NCBI RefSeq assembly: GCF_036227565.1
Contig: NZ_CP109460.1
Span: 6,014,001 to 6,078,000, forward strand
Origin: Streptomyces sp. NBC_01454
Lineage (GTDB): Bacteria; Actinomycetota; Actinomycetes; Streptomycetales; Streptomycetaceae
Direction of reading: 5' to 3'
DNA length: 64,000 nucleotides
The position numbers and the translations under genes were made by a program. Every line of letters starts with the position of its first letter. Position 1 is the stretch's first letter. Under the pieces are notes generated by a model that was given only the letters and a program-made list of their open reading frames with translations, was not told the origin of the DNA and did no database searches. Below, piece by piece: positions 1 through 9,459 of the stretch.

Positions 1-1
1 C

Positions 2-2011
2 ACCGTCTGGGCCCCCTCCGCCGGCAAGACCGTCACCAACGAGGTCACCGACCCCTACTCCACCGCGCTGACCGCGGACTCGGCGCGCAGCCTGATCGTC
101 GACCTCGCCGACCCGAAGCTCGCCCCGCCCGGCTGGTCAGGGCTGACGAAGCCCGCCGCGGTCCCGCCGCGCCGCGCCCGCATCCAGGAACTGCAGATCC
201 GCGACTTCTCCGTAGGGGACCGCACCTCCCGCCACCCCGGCCGGTACCTGGCGTTCACCGACCGGCGCTCCGAGGGCATGCGCCACCTGCGCTCCCTCGC
301 CCGCGCCGGGACGTCCTACGTCCATCTGCTGCCGGCCTTCGACTTCGCCACCATTCCTGAGCGCCGCGCCGACCAGGCCCGTCCCGGCTGCGACCTCGCC
401 TCCTACGCCCCCGACTCCGACCGCCAGCAGGACTGCGTCACCAAGACGGCCGGCCGCGACGCCTACAACTGGGGCTATGACCCGCTGCACTACACGGTGC
501 CGGAGGGCTCCTACGCCTCCGACCCGGACGGCGCCGCCCGGACCGTCGAATTCCGGCGCATGGTGCAGGGCCTCAACGGCGCCGGGCTGCGCACCGTCAT
601 GGACGTGGTCTACAACCACACCGCCGCGAGCGGCCAGGACCCGCACTCCGTACTGGACCGCATCGTCCCCGGCTACTACCAGCGACTGCTGGACGACGGC
701 AGCGTGGCCTCCTCCACCTGCTGTGCGGGGACCGCGACCGAACACACCATGATGGGCAAGCTCGTCGTCGACTCCGTCGTCACCTGGGCCAAGGAGTACA
801 AGGTCGACGGCTTCCGCTTCGACCTCATGGGGCACCAGCCCAAGGCCGGCATCCTCGCCGTCCGCAAGGCGCTGGACGCGCTGACCCCGGCCAAGGACGG
901 GGTGGACGGCGCATCGGTCCTCCTCTACGGCGAGGGCTGGAACTTCGGCGAGGCCGCGAACGACGCCCGCTTCGTCCAGGCCACCCAGAGGAACATGGCG
1001 GGGACCGGGATCGCGACGTTCTCGGACCGCGCCCGTGACGCCGTACGCGGCGGCAGCCCCTTCGACGCCGACCCCCGCGTCCAGGGCTTCGCCTCCGGCC
1101 TGTACACCGATCCCAACTCCTCACCCGCCAACGGAAGTCCGGCCGAACAGCGCACCCGGCTGCTCCACTACCAGGACCTCCTCAAGGTCGGCCTCACCGG
1201 CAACCTCGCCGACTACACCTTCACCGACAGCACCGGCCACCGGGTGAAGGGCTCCGGCGTCGACTACAACGGCGCCCCGGCCGGTTACGCCGCCGCCCCC
1301 GGTGACGCCCTCGCCTACGTGGACGCCCACGACAACGAGACCCTCTACGACGCGCTCGCCTACAAGCTCCCGCCGCGCACCGGCCCCGCCGACCGCTCCC
1401 GCATGCAGGTGCTCGCGCTGGCCACCGCCGCCCTCTCCCAGGGGCCCGCGCTCTCCCAGGCAGGCTCCGACCTGCTGCGCTCCAAATCCCTGGACCGCAA
1501 CTCCTTCGACAGCGGCGACTGGTTCAACGCCCTGCACTGGAACTGCGCCGACGGCAACGGCTTCGGCCGCGGACTGCCCCCGGCCGCCGACAACAAGGAC
1601 AAGTGGCCCTACGCCCGGCCCCTGCTGGCCGACCCCGCACTGCGCCCCGGCTGCGCCGCGATCCGCCACGCCTCCGCCGCCTACCGCGACCTCCTCCGCA
1701 TCCACGCCACCGAACCGGCCTTCGGCCTGCCCACCACCGCCGCGGTACAAAAGTCGCTCTCCTTCCCCCTGTCGGGAAAGGACGAGACCCCGGGCGTCCT
1801 CACCATGCGCCTCGGCAACCTCGTCATCATCTTCAACGCCACGCCCCACCAGCAGCACCAGACCGTCCAGGGCCTCGCGGGCGAGCCCTACGCCCTGCAC
1901 CCCCTCCAGGCCCACGGCACCGACCACACCACCGCCACCGCCTCCTACGCACGCCCCTCGGGCACCTTCACCGTCCCGGCCCGCACGGTGGCGGTCTTCC
2001 GGCGGGGCTGA
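2..2011 (+). CDS. pulA: Pullulanase-type glycoside hydrolase (GH13), 3' part
   Basis: Debranching enzyme that hydrolyses alpha-1,6 links in pullulan, glycogen or starch. The frame is open from base 2, so the gene starts before the window and its N-terminal carbohydrate-binding domains are missing. The four GH13 regions are present in order: DVVYNH (about nt 602), GFRFDLMGH (about nt 808, nucleophile Asp), YGEGWNF (about nt 926, acid/base Glu) and YVDAHDNE (about nt 1316, stabilising Asp). YNWGYDPLHY precedes region I, as is typical of pullulanases. A beta-sandwich C-terminus follows. It converges on the acetyltransferase gene through a shared hairpin. Function is secure at family level; the exact substrate is inferred. 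Confidence 0.93.
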   Translation, partial: TVWAPSAGKTVTNEVTDPYSTALTADSARSLIVDLADPKLAPPGWSGLTKPAAVPPRRARIQELQIRDFSVGDRTSRHPGRYLAFTDRRSEGMRHLRSLARAGTSYVHLLPAFDFATIPERRADQARPGCDLASYAPDSDRQQDCVTKTAGRDAYNWGYDPLHYTVPEGSYASDPDGAARTVEFRRMVQGLNGAGLRTVMDVVYNHTAASGQDPHSVLDRIVPGYYQRLLDDGSVASSTCCAGTATEHTMMGKLVVDSVVTWAKEYKVDGFRFDLMGHQPKAGILAVRKALDALTPAKDGVDGASVLLYGEGWNFGEAANDARFVQATQRNMAGTGIATFSDRARDAVRGGSPFDADPRVQGFASGLYTDPNSSPANGSPAEQRTRLLHYQDLLKVGLTGNLADYTFTDSTGHRVKGSGVDYNGAPAGYAAAPGDALAYVDAHDNETLYDALAYKLPPRTGPADRSRMQVLALATAALSQGPALSQAGSDLLRSKSLDRNSFDSGDWFNALHWNCADGNGFGRGLPPAADNKDKWPYARPLLADPALRPGCAAIRHASAAYRDLLRIHATEPAFGLPTTAAVQKSLSFPLSGKDETPGVLTMRLGNLVIIFNATPHQQHQTVQGLAGEPYALHPLQAHGTDHTTATASYARPSGTFTVPARTVAVFRRG

Positions 2012-2049
2012 GCGGGGGCGGAGCTCCGAACGCTGGTGCGGGAAGCCCC

Positions 2050-2075
2050 CCCCGCCGGACGGCATTCCGGCGGGG
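2050..2075. terminator. Bidirectional hairpin terminator
   Basis: Perfect inverted repeat, CCCCGCCGGA / TCCGGCGGGG, with a 6-nt loop. It lies between two convergent genes and ends one base before the acetyltransferase stop. There is no T-run, as is common for Streptomyces terminators. Confidence 0.65.
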
Positions 2076-2076
2076 C

Positions 2077-2589
2077 TCAGCCCCGCAGTCGCTTCTCCAG
2101 CAGCGTGACCGCGTACGTGCTGCCGTCCGTCCCCCGCTTGAAGGGCTGCTCGCCGACGACGGTGTAGCCGGCAGCCTCGTAGTACGTGCGCAGCCGCGGG
2201 TTGGAGGAGACGCAGTCCAGGCGGGACCAGGGCCGGCCGGTCCCGGATATCCGCCGTTCGGCATGGGCCAGCATCGCCCGGCCCGTGCCGGCCGGGGCCC
2301 GGTCGCGGTCCACCATCAGCCGGTGCACATAGCCCGCCTCGGGCGGCCGCACACCCCAGGCGGGCTCGTCCTGCCACCACAGTTCGAAGGCGCCCACCAG
2401 GTGTCCGGCGGACTCGGCCAGCCAGACCTCGCCGTCCGACCGCCGCCGGCGGAAGTGGTCCTCGTCCTTCTCGCCGGGCTTCCACTGGGCGATGCCGTTG
2501 GCCTGCATCCAGCGGGCCGCGGCGTCGTACAGGGCGACCAGGGCGGGCGGATCGGCGCCGTCGTCGGCGAGCCGGAAGGTGCACTCCAT
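2077..2589 (-). CDS. GNAT family N-acetyltransferase
   Basis: A 170-aa acetyl-CoA-dependent acetyltransferase of unknown substrate. The GNAT core is visible: WLAESAGHLVGAFEL (beta strands), YVHRLMVDRDRAPAGTGRAML (acetyl-CoA-binding A motif, here R-A-P-A-G-T-G-R) and LDCVSSNPRLRTYYEAAGY near the C-terminus (B motif). I chose the ATG at 2589 (MECTFRLADD); an in-frame extension to 2640 adds 17 Pro/Arg-rich residues that do not look like protein. It is transcribed divergently from nothing obvious and follows the TetR gene on the same strand after 73 bp, so the two might be co-transcribed. Confidence 0.82.
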   Translation of the reverse strand: MECTFRLADDGADPPALVALYDAAARWMQANGIAQWKPGEKDEDHFRRRRSDGEVWLAESAGHLVGAFELWWQDEPAWGVRPPEAGYVHRLMVDRDRAPAGTGRAMLAHAERRISGTGRPWSRLDCVSSNPRLRTYYEAAGYTVVGEQPFKRGTDGSTYAVTLLEKRLRG

Positions 2590-2662
2590 GCCGGGATTGT
2601 TCCGCACCCGCACCGGACGGTCCCGGCCAGGGCACCCCACACCCGTGCCGCCGGCCCCTCGC

Positions 2663-3358
2663 TCAGACCGGCTCGGGCAGGTCCATCAGCCGTCCCACCA
2701 GATCCGCGAAGATCCCGTTCTCCGGTTCGTCGGCGAGTATCCGGCGGACCACCTGCGCCATCCGCGCGTCGTACGCCGCGCTCACCGCCGCCAGCGCCGC
2801 GAAGTCGTGCACCAGCTGGCGCTCCAGCTCCGTGCGCGGCACCCGGCGGCCGTCCAGCCACAGCAGTGCGGTGGTTTCGGCCAGCGAGATCCAGGAGCGG
2901 ACCACCATCTCCAGGCGCGGGAACGGCCGGGGGACGTCGAGGTGGGCGACGATCTGCTCGAAGGCGGCCTGCCGGACACCGTCGACCATCGCGCCCGTAC
3001 GGCCCGAACCGATCGCCGGGCCGCCGCGCATCAGCGCCGAGAAGCCCCGGCCGTGCTCCTCGACGAAGTCGAAGAAGCGCTCCATGACCCGCAACAGCCG
3101 TGCGCCGAGCGGGCCTTCGTGCGGCTCCATGAAGCGCGCCGTGAGCTCGTCGGCGGCCCACCGCAGCGCCGCCTCGTACAACTGCTGTTTGCCCGGGAAG
3201 TAGTGGTAGACCAGCGGGCGGGAGATCCCGGCGGCCTCGGCGACCTCGTCGATCGACACGTCCTCGGGCGAACGGTGACTGAAGAGGTCGAGAGCGACGG
3301 CGATCAACTGCTCGCGCCGCTCCTCGACACCCATCCTGCGGCGCGCCACGGTCGTCAT
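2663..3358 (-). CDS. TetR family transcriptional regulator
   Basis: A 231-aa repressor-type regulator. The N-terminal helix-turn-helix is clear (about residues 33-63: VSIDEVAEAAGISRPLVYHYF, followed by PGKQQLYEAAL). The C-terminal ligand-binding domain is all-helical and gives no hint of ligand. The ATG at 3358 is preferred; a GTG three codons upstream (3367) is also possible. The same-strand neighbour downstream is the GNAT gene, a possible target. No operator palindrome is evident in the short upstream stretch. Confidence 0.88.
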   Translation of the reverse strand: MTTVARRRMGVEERREQLIAVALDLFSHRSPEDVSIDEVAEAAGISRPLVYHYFPGKQQLYEAALRWAADELTARFMEPHEGPLGARLLRVMERFFDFVEEHGRGFSALMRGGPAIGSGRTGAMVDGVRQAAFEQIVAHLDVPRPFPRLEMVVRSWISLAETTALLWLDGRRVPRTELERQLVHDFAALAAVSAAYDARMAQVVRRILADEPENGIFADLVGRLMDLPEPV

Positions 3359-3494
3359 ACCGACCACCCTAACGATCCAGGCCGCGACACGGAATCGCCT
3401 CCGGAATCACAGATCGGGCACGGACCTGGGCTTTTGGCGTCGTACCGGCCGGAAGTGGGGGGTGCCTCGGCCGGTACGCGCCGCCCACCGACGC

Positions 3495-5465
3495 TCAGTG
3501 CAGGGCCTCGAGCCTTCCGCCCGTCGCCAGCCGGCCGGTCAGCTCCGCGCGGTCGCCCGCCTTGGCGGGGGCCGCCAGGAAGCGGCCCGCGGCCTGGGCG
3601 TGCACCCCGCCCCGGGCGGTGATCGAGGTGACCTGTCCGCTGCCGGCGGCCAGCAGCCACCAGGTGCCGGCGGGGGACTTCCACAGGACGCCGGCCAGCG
3701 CCCGTGGCGCCCGCGGCCCGCAGGCCGTTCCGCCCTCGGCGCGCGCGGTGACCGAGCCCGTCGCATAGGGCGCGCCGTTCGGTGCCGGGGTCTGGATCTG
3801 CGCCATCGTGCGGCTGCCCGCGCCGCGCCAGGTCTCGGCGCGGGTGCACAGCCAGGCCGCGAAGCCGGAGCCCGCGGGCAGCGGCTGGCGGGCGAACTCC
3901 CAGGCGTTCACCGTGCGTACGCCCTGCCCGCGCAGCGTGGCCAGCTGGCAGGCCGTACGCGCCCAGGCGGTCCGGGCCGGCCGGGTGGTCACCTCGCCCG
4001 GCTTGCGCGGCCTGCCGTACGTCAGACGCGCCGGGGCCAGCTCACCGAGATCGGTCAGCAGCCGGCCGCCGGTCCGCAGCGCCGGCCAGGTCGTGCACTT
4101 CTCCGCCGGCTGCGGGGTGGGCACCGGGGTGGTGACACCGCCCGCCCCGATCGCCACCGGCTGGCCCGGCGCATCCGGCTGTACGAGGTCGACCAGCCGC
4201 GCCGACGTCACCCAGGGCGCGGTCAGATAGCGCACATTGCCCTGCGTACGGCTGACCACCAGCGCGCTCGCCGCGTCGCCGGCCGCGCCGTCCACCCGGG
4301 CGAAGTCCAGCGCGGCACCGGTGCCGTCGCTCTGGCCCCCGCCGTCCGCGGCCTCCGCGTAGCGCACCACCCGCAGTCCGTCGTGCAGCAGCACCACCAC
4401 GGCGTGGTCGACCACGCCCGCGAACAGCAGCTGGGCCGGTCCGGCGGCCGGGCCCGCCGCGGTCCCCGGCGTCGCCGACACCTGCACCCCGGCGCCCGGC
4501 CTGGCCCATACGGCCAGCGCCCGCCGCAGCAGCGCCTTGTCGTGGATCCGGTCGCCGCGGGCGGGCCAGGCGGCGAAGTCCTGCCGCGCGGCCTGCTTCC
4601 AGGCGGTCGCGGAGGACACCGTCAGCTTCCCGGGGTCCAGGGCCGCCTCGGCCGCGGCGTTTTGCGCATACGGCGGGGCGGCGGCGCCGTCCGGGCCCCA
4701 GCCGTCGCCCGGCATGCCCAGCAGCGCCCCGCACACCAGCACCGCCGCGCTCGCCGCCAGCACCGCCCGGCCGTGCTGCCGCCGCCGGATCAGATCCGTC
4801 GGCCGGGCCTGCAGCGCACAGGGGTCGAACTCCGGTGACTCCAGCAGCGAGCGGTCCCGGCTGCCGGCCGGCGTCGCGGCCCGGTCCGCCTCGTCCAGGG
4901 CCTCGCGGGCGCGGGCCACCCCGGCGGCCTCCAGTACCCGGCGCGCCTCGGGCGTGCTCAGCCGCTCCAGATCACGCAGCACGAACGCCGCCCGGGCCGG
5001 GCCGGACAGCGCCGACAGTGCCTGGTCCAGCGCGAGTTCATCCGCGCCGCCGGACCGCGGGAACAGCCGCAGGCCCCACACCTGGGGGAACAGCGGCGGC
5101 CGGCGGAGGGCGCGGCGGCCGGACAGGGCGGCCCGCAGGACCCGCAGCCGTACGAAGGCGTAGCCGGGGTCGATCGCCGCGTCCGTGCCGGCGCGCTGGG
5201 CGGGCAGCCCGAGGCCGCGGGTGGAGCTGCGCTGACGCGGCAGGGCCCGCTGCACCACACCGTGCGCGGCCAGCACCCGGCGGCTGCGGCTCCGGCCGGG
5301 CGGCAGCACGAGATAGGCCAGCCGGACCAGCCGGGGGTAGTGCTCCACCAGCGCCGCCTCGGCCTGCTCGACGTCGATGACGTCGCCGAGCTCCTCGCCG
5401 CCGGCGGGGGAGGGGCGGTCCACGCGCCGGGGTGTCGCCTGCTGCTGTTTCTGCTGCTGCTTCAC
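3495..5465 (-). CDS. Membrane-anchored protein with ECF-sigma-like N-terminal domain
   Basis: A 656-aa protein of unknown function. Residues about 36-54 (VEHYPRLVRLAYLVLP) resemble sigma-70 region 2 helices, and residues about 145-180 (ARAAFVLRDLERLSTPEARRVL) resemble the region 4 entry of ECF sigma factors, but both are degenerate and the linker is unusual. One hydrophobic segment follows (about 232-250, AVLAASAAVLVCGALLGM), then about 400 residues predicted to lie outside the membrane, with several Cys and repeated W-containing stretches. The start is GTG at 5465, followed by a Gln-rich stretch (KQQQKQQQ). A clear paralogue lies at 51912-53840 on the other strand, with collinear similarity over the full length. 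Role unknown; a membrane-tethered sigma-like regulator is an inference. Confidence 0.8.
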   Translation of the reverse strand: MKQQQKQQQATPRRVDRPSPAGGEELGDVIDVEQAEAALVEHYPRLVRLAYLVLPPGRSRSRRVLAAHGVVQRALPRQRSSTRGLGLPAQRAGTDAAIDPGYAFVRLRVLRAALSGRRALRRPPLFPQVWGLRLFPRSGGADELALDQALSALSGPARAAFVLRDLERLSTPEARRVLEAAGVARAREALDEADRAATPAGSRDRSLLESPEFDPCALQARPTDLIRRRQHGRAVLAASAAVLVCGALLGMPGDGWGPDGAAAPPYAQNAAAEAALDPGKLTVSSATAWKQAARQDFAAWPARGDRIHDKALLRRALAVWARPGAGVQVSATPGTAAGPAAGPAQLLFAGVVDHAVVVLLHDGLRVVRYAEAADGGGQSDGTGAALDFARVDGAAGDAASALVVSRTQGNVRYLTAPWVTSARLVDLVQPDAPGQPVAIGAGGVTTPVPTPQPAEKCTTWPALRTGGRLLTDLGELAPARLTYGRPRKPGEVTTRPARTAWARTACQLATLRGQGVRTVNAWEFARQPLPAGSGFAAWLCTRAETWRGAGSRTMAQIQTPAPNGAPYATGSVTARAEGGTACGPRAPRALAGVLWKSPAGTWWLLAAGSGQVTSITARGGVHAQAAGRFLAAPAKAGDRAELTGRLATGGRLEALH

Positions 5466-5474
5466 GTTCGGTGA

Positions 5475-5499
5475 AACGAGTGAATCCTGTGATGGTCAC
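5475..5499 (-). promoter_or_regulatory. 25-bp upstream box shared with the paralogue
   Basis: Read on the minus strand, this begins GTGACCATC and ends TCACTCGTT. The same box lies before the paralogous gene (51826-51850), with 21 of 25 bases identical. GTGACC and CGTT are spaced about 15 bp apart, which resembles an ECF-type -35/-10 pair. It ends only about 10 nt before the GTG start, so the transcript would be nearly leaderless if this is the promoter. Confidence 0.45.
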
Positions 5500-5595
5500 C
5501 GGCCCCCGTGCGGGCCCCGGCGGGTCGCCGCACACGGCCGCGGCCACCGCGGTGTGCCCCGCGATGGCCGCCCGACCGCTGTCCGGAACCCGGCG

Positions 5596-5826
5596 TCAGT
5601 GCTTCAGATCGAACTCGCCGTCGCGCGCGCCGAGGACGAACGCCCGCCACTCCGCCTCGGTGTAGCGGAGCACCACACCGGGGTCCGTGGAGTTGCGCAT
5701 GGCCACCGCGCCGCGCTCCAGGAAGGCGATCTCCACCGCCTCCTCCGCGTCGCCCGGGGCGCGCTGCCAGGTGGCGTCGGAGATGTCCAGGGCGTAGAGC
5801 CACTCTTTCTCCGCTGCGGCACTCAT
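5596..5826 (-). CDS. DUF397 domain-containing protein
   Basis: A 76-aa small actinobacterial protein with the DUF397 pattern: W-hydrophobic start (EWLYALDISDATWQRAPG), EIAFLERGAVAMRNSTDP, then LRYTEAEWRAFVLGARDGEFD at the C-terminus. The ATG at 5826 is the only sensible start. DUF397 genes usually sit beside an XRE-type helix-turn-helix gene (BldB/AbaA-like pairs), but no such partner is adjacent here. It lies 130 bp upstream of the sigma-like membrane protein gene on the same strand and 32 bp downstream of the GH89 gene. Function unknown. Confidence 0.85.
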   Translation of the reverse strand: MSAAAEKEWLYALDISDATWQRAPGDAEEAVEIAFLERGAVAMRNSTDPGVVLRYTEAEWRAFVLGARDGEFDLKH

Positions 5827-5858
5827 ACCGTCATCCCCTCGTTCGTGGTGCGTTGGGG

Positions 5859-8800
5859 TCAGCGTACGCGGTGCCCGGAGGTGCTTCCAGTGACCGTCCA
5901 GCGACGGAAGGTGGCCGTTCCGCGGTCCCCGGTACCGGAGTTGGCGGCCGACTGGTGCAGTCCGGTGTCCTGCCGGGCGGCGGCTCCGGGGACCGTGACG
6001 GTGGCGATCTCGCGCCAGGTGGCGCCGCCGTCGGTGGAGCAGGCGCCGGTGTACGTGGCGGAGCGCCCCGCGTCCGGGCCGCGGGTCAGCCGCAGCAGGG
6101 CGGGCGCGGTGATGCCGGTGAGCCGCCGGTAGGTGTCCAGGGCGCCGTCGCCGCCGGAGTCGTAGGACAGCACGACGCCGTTGGCGGGCGTCACGGACAG
6201 GTTGAGGAAGCCGAGGGCGTCCGGGGAGCCGGGGGCGGGGGTGGCGAGCCGGTTGCGGACGACGAGGCCGGCGCGGGCCCAGGGGCCGGTCGTCTCCTGC
6301 GCGGTCACCTCGACCGTCACCGTGCCGCCCGCGGTGAGCGCGCCCGGCCGGTAGACCGCGCCGAACTCGGCGGTGGCCTTCCACAGGTCCGCGCCCGCGC
6401 CGTTGACCGCCAACCGGTCGCCGAGCTGGCCGAAGACCGCCGCGTTGGTGGTGACCGTGCGCAGCTCGCGGTCCAGCAGCCCGGCCACGAACAGGGTGCC
6501 GTGGTGGGCGGCCCTCACCCGTGGTTCGCCCTTCGGCCCGTAGTCGGCGGTCAGGGCGTACGGCAAGGCCGCCAGCGGGTCGGTGAGCGGGCCGGCGGGA
6601 GCGGTGACCCGCCAGCGGGCCCGGCCGGTGCCGCCGGGCGGGAGCGACGACAGCGACACCGGCCCCTGCGCGCCGGCCTCGACGCCGGTCAGCGCGAAGT
6701 CCACCCGGCCGGTCGCCCGCAGCCCGTTGACGTTGCGCAACGCCGCGGTGACGGTGGCCCGGCCGCCCGGCGGCAGCGCGGACGGGCTCGCGGTGACGGT
6801 GACGGTGCCCTGGTAAGGGGCTCGGGCGAGGGTGTCGTGGACCCGCTGCGCGGTGCGGTACGCCTCGGTCGTGGGGTGCAGCGGGTGGCTGGTGCGCTCA
6901 TGGGTCCAGGGCTCTTCCCTGGCGTACCAGTCGAAGGGCTTCGGCGGCCGGTCCGCGGCCAGCGCGTCGGCGAGTTCGCCCAAGTAGGACTGCCACTGCG
7001 GGAGATGGACCTCGCCGATGAGGCCGTGCCAGTCGCGGTTGGCGTAGTTGGCGAGCGCGCCGCCGTCGGCGGTGGCCCGGTCCGCCCAGGTGGTGAGCAA
7101 GGCCCGGGCGCTGTGTTCCAGGCGCGCGGCCTCCTCGGGGCCGGACGCCATGGCCCGGGCGTCCGCCAGCCACGGCCCCAGCAGGAACTGCCGGTGGGCG
7201 CCGGTGACGTCCTCGCTGAGCCGCATCAGCCGCAGCCACAGCCCGGACAGCGCACGGAACGTGGCCCGGTCCTTGCGCCGGTAGGCGTCCTGGAGCTGCC
7301 CGATCAGCTGCCAGGACCGGTTGGCCAGCACCTGGCGGGCGGCGTCGGTCAGATCGTGGCGGTAGGCGTCGGAGCCGCGCAGCGCGGGGCGGACGGTCAG
7401 CAGCGCGGCGAACGCGGTGTCGAAGGCCGCCGGGTCGAAGGCGGGGGTGTGGGTGGCGTAGACGGTGCCGGAGCGGGCGGCCAGGTCGGGGCGGGCGGCG
7501 AAGACAGAGTCGTGCGGGCGGCCGTCCTTGCTGGAGATCTCGTAGGCGCTGGTGCCCAGCGCGGCGAAGGCGGCGCGGGCCCCCTCGTCGCGGGCGCCGT
7601 AGCGCAGGTCGGCGTAGCCGTCGAACCATGCGGCGCGGTCCACCGGGCGCTCGCGCCAGGCGAGTTCGCTGAACAGCTCGAAGGCGGCCGGGTCGCGCTC
7701 GGCGGCCTCCGGCATGTACGCGGTCCCGGCGAGCCTGCTGCCCGGCTTGTCGCGCCAGGCCGGAAAGCGCTCGGCCCAGACATGCGTCTTGGCGCCGATG
7801 GTCGTGCGGCCGCCGAAGTTGGGGATGCTGCCGAAGGCGTACGGCACCCCGCCCCAGTCCCGCTCCCGGTCGGTGACCGTCTCCAGGTCGCTGAGGCCGT
7901 CCACGATCAGCATCCGGTCGTGGTCGACGGCGTCCAGCAGATCGCGCCGCGGATTGTTCTGCCAGCCCAGGATCACCCAGGTCGCGCCGGGGCGGGCGGT
8001 GCGCAGCGCCTTCTCGACGGCGCGCGCGGCGTCCGGCACCGGGACGTCGCCGGGGTCGCCGCCCTCGTGCAGCAGATCCATCTTGAAGTGGTCGGCGGGG
8101 CCGAGGAGTTGCTCCTGATGACGGTAGAAGGCGGCGGCGGCCCCGGCGAAGACCTCGGTGCGCGGATCGAGCCAGTCGGGGCGGGCCAGACCCGACCAGG
8201 TGCCCTGCGGCACGGTGCGGGCGCCGGGGTTGCGGGCGGCGAAACCGCCGGGGACGGTGCCGAAGTAGCCGGGCAGGACGGGGCGCATGCCCAGTTCGCG
8301 CAGCCGGCCGGTGATCCGGCGGCCCAACTCGGCCCGTTTGGCGATCAGTTCGGCGCTGGTCGGGCCGCCGTAGCCACTCATGTTCTGCAGCAGCCACCAC
8401 GGCTGGTGCGAGGGCGCCGGGATCCAGGCGCGGGCCTCGGCGTCGGAGTAGCCGAAGCCGGTCAGCAGCCGGTGGTAGACGGCCTCGGCACCCGGGGTGA
8501 CCAGCACCTCGTTCACCCCGTGCAGCGCCAGCACGTCGATCATCCGCTCCCAGCGCGGCCAGTCGGCGTACGGGGCGGTGTAGCCGTCGTGGGTGTCGTT
8601 GAGGGCGAAGCGGTGCGGCAGCGTGGTGGCGCGCTCGACGGGGGAGGCCGGGGCGGGCAGCCGGCCGGGCAGCTCCACCTGGTCGCCGGCCCAGGTCAGA
8701 TGGGCCCGGCAGGTGTATTTGAGGTACCAGTGGACGCCGGTCAGCAGCACCGCGGACGTGGTCCCGGCGACCGTGATCCGGCCCGTCCGGCCCTCGACGC

Positions 8801-9041
8801 GGAAGCGGTCGCCGGTGCCGTCCGGGGCGAGCGCGACCAGCTGGAACTGGTCGGCGTGCCCGGGCAGCAGCCGGGTCAGCGCGGCCCGGGCCGGCGCGGT
8901 GTCGTACGCCGGTGCCCGCTCCTGGCGGCGGCCGGCCCTCCCGGGGGCGGGTGCGGCCCCGCCGAGCGCCACCCCTGCACCGATCGCTCCGGCGGTCCCC
9001 AGCACTGCGCGTCGTGACGGTCGGCTCACGTGTGCCCCCAC
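5859..9041 (-). CDS. Alpha-N-acetylglucosaminidase (GH89), Tat-exported, with extra C-terminal domains
   Basis: A 1060-aa secreted glycosidase related to NAGLU, which removes alpha-linked GlcNAc. The N-terminus is a twin-arginine signal (RPSRRAVLGTAGAIG, then an Ala/Gly-rich segment). NAGLU landmarks follow: RFALNDTHDGYTAPYADW, W..MIDVLALHGVNEVLV, PWWLLQNMSGYGGP, DHFKMDLLHEGGDPGD and ATWVILGWQNNPRRDLL. After the helical GH89 domain (to about residue 720) come a NEW3-like beta domain and a C-terminal jelly-roll (about 850-1055). The GTG at 9041 gives this length; a second GTG at 9029 (SRPSRR) with GGGGG just upstream is an equally good start. Target glycan, mucin-like or bacterial, is unknown. 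Confidence 0.88.
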   Translation of the reverse strand: MGAHVSRPSRRAVLGTAGAIGAGVALGGAAPAPGRAGRRQERAPAYDTAPARAALTRLLPGHADQFQLVALAPDGTGDRFRVEGRTGRITVAGTTSAVLLTGVHWYLKYTCRAHLTWAGDQVELPGRLPAPASPVERATTLPHRFALNDTHDGYTAPYADWPRWERMIDVLALHGVNEVLVTPGAEAVYHRLLTGFGYSDAEARAWIPAPSHQPWWLLQNMSGYGGPTSAELIAKRAELGRRITGRLRELGMRPVLPGYFGTVPGGFAARNPGARTVPQGTWSGLARPDWLDPRTEVFAGAAAAFYRHQEQLLGPADHFKMDLLHEGGDPGDVPVPDAARAVEKALRTARPGATWVILGWQNNPRRDLLDAVDHDRMLIVDGLSDLETVTDRERDWGGVPYAFGSIPNFGGRTTIGAKTHVWAERFPAWRDKPGSRLAGTAYMPEAAERDPAAFELFSELAWRERPVDRAAWFDGYADLRYGARDEGARAAFAALGTSAYEISSKDGRPHDSVFAARPDLAARSGTVYATHTPAFDPAAFDTAFAALLTVRPALRGSDAYRHDLTDAARQVLANRSWQLIGQLQDAYRRKDRATFRALSGLWLRLMRLSEDVTGAHRQFLLGPWLADARAMASGPEEAARLEHSARALLTTWADRATADGGALANYANRDWHGLIGEVHLPQWQSYLGELADALAADRPPKPFDWYAREEPWTHERTSHPLHPTTEAYRTAQRVHDTLARAPYQGTVTVTASPSALPPGGRATVTAALRNVNGLRATGRVDFALTGVEAGAQGPVSLSSLPPGGTGRARWRVTAPAGPLTDPLAALPYALTADYGPKGEPRVRAAHHGTLFVAGLLDRELRTVTTNAAVFGQLGDRLAVNGAGADLWKATAEFGAVYRPGALTAGGTVTVEVTAQETTGPWARAGLVVRNRLATPAPGSPDALGFLNLSVTPANGVVLSYDSGGDGALDTYRRLTGITAPALLRLTRGPDAGRSATYTGACSTDGGATWREIATVTVPGAAARQDTGLHQSAANSGTGDRGTATFRRWTVTGSTSGHRVR

Positions 9042-9459
9042 TGCTCGGTGGTTACAACAGTCGCGTGTGTGGGGGGCACGCTAACGGGCCGTCAGCCACG
9101 CTCCAAGTACGCCCCGGCCCGTCCCGGCCGCCCCCGGGGGCCGTGGCATCACGGCCGGCCCGGTACGGAGAGCACGGCGCGCCCGGTCTCCACGGCAGGC
9201 CGGGGTGCCGGTCCCGGGAGCGGCACCCGGGACCGGCCCCGGGCGGCGGCGACCAGTGTTCGGCGGACCCTCATCCCTTCGCTCCCTGGGCTTCACGCGC
9301 CCGGCCGGCGGGCCCGGGAACAGTCTTCCGAGTAGAGAAGGGCCAGGTCACCGGGGTGCGCCCGCACGTGGCGCCGCTCCGGGCACCGCATGGTGGCCGG
9401 CCCGCCGTCGCACCGCCCGTCGACTCGCACCGCCTCCCCACTCCCCATGGAGGGCTCCC
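9042..9459. other. Intergenic region, no gene recognised
   Basis: A 418-bp divergent gap between the GH89 gene and the olsB-like gene. Both transcripts must start here, but I see no convincing -35/-10 pair or operator. Open frames through it lack codon bias. Confidence 0.5.

Noticed and set aside
5508..9017. 1169-codon plus-strand frame opposite the GH89 gene
   Set aside because: Antisense shadow of a gene with clear family motifs; composition is Gly/Arg/Val-rich and recognisable domains are absent.
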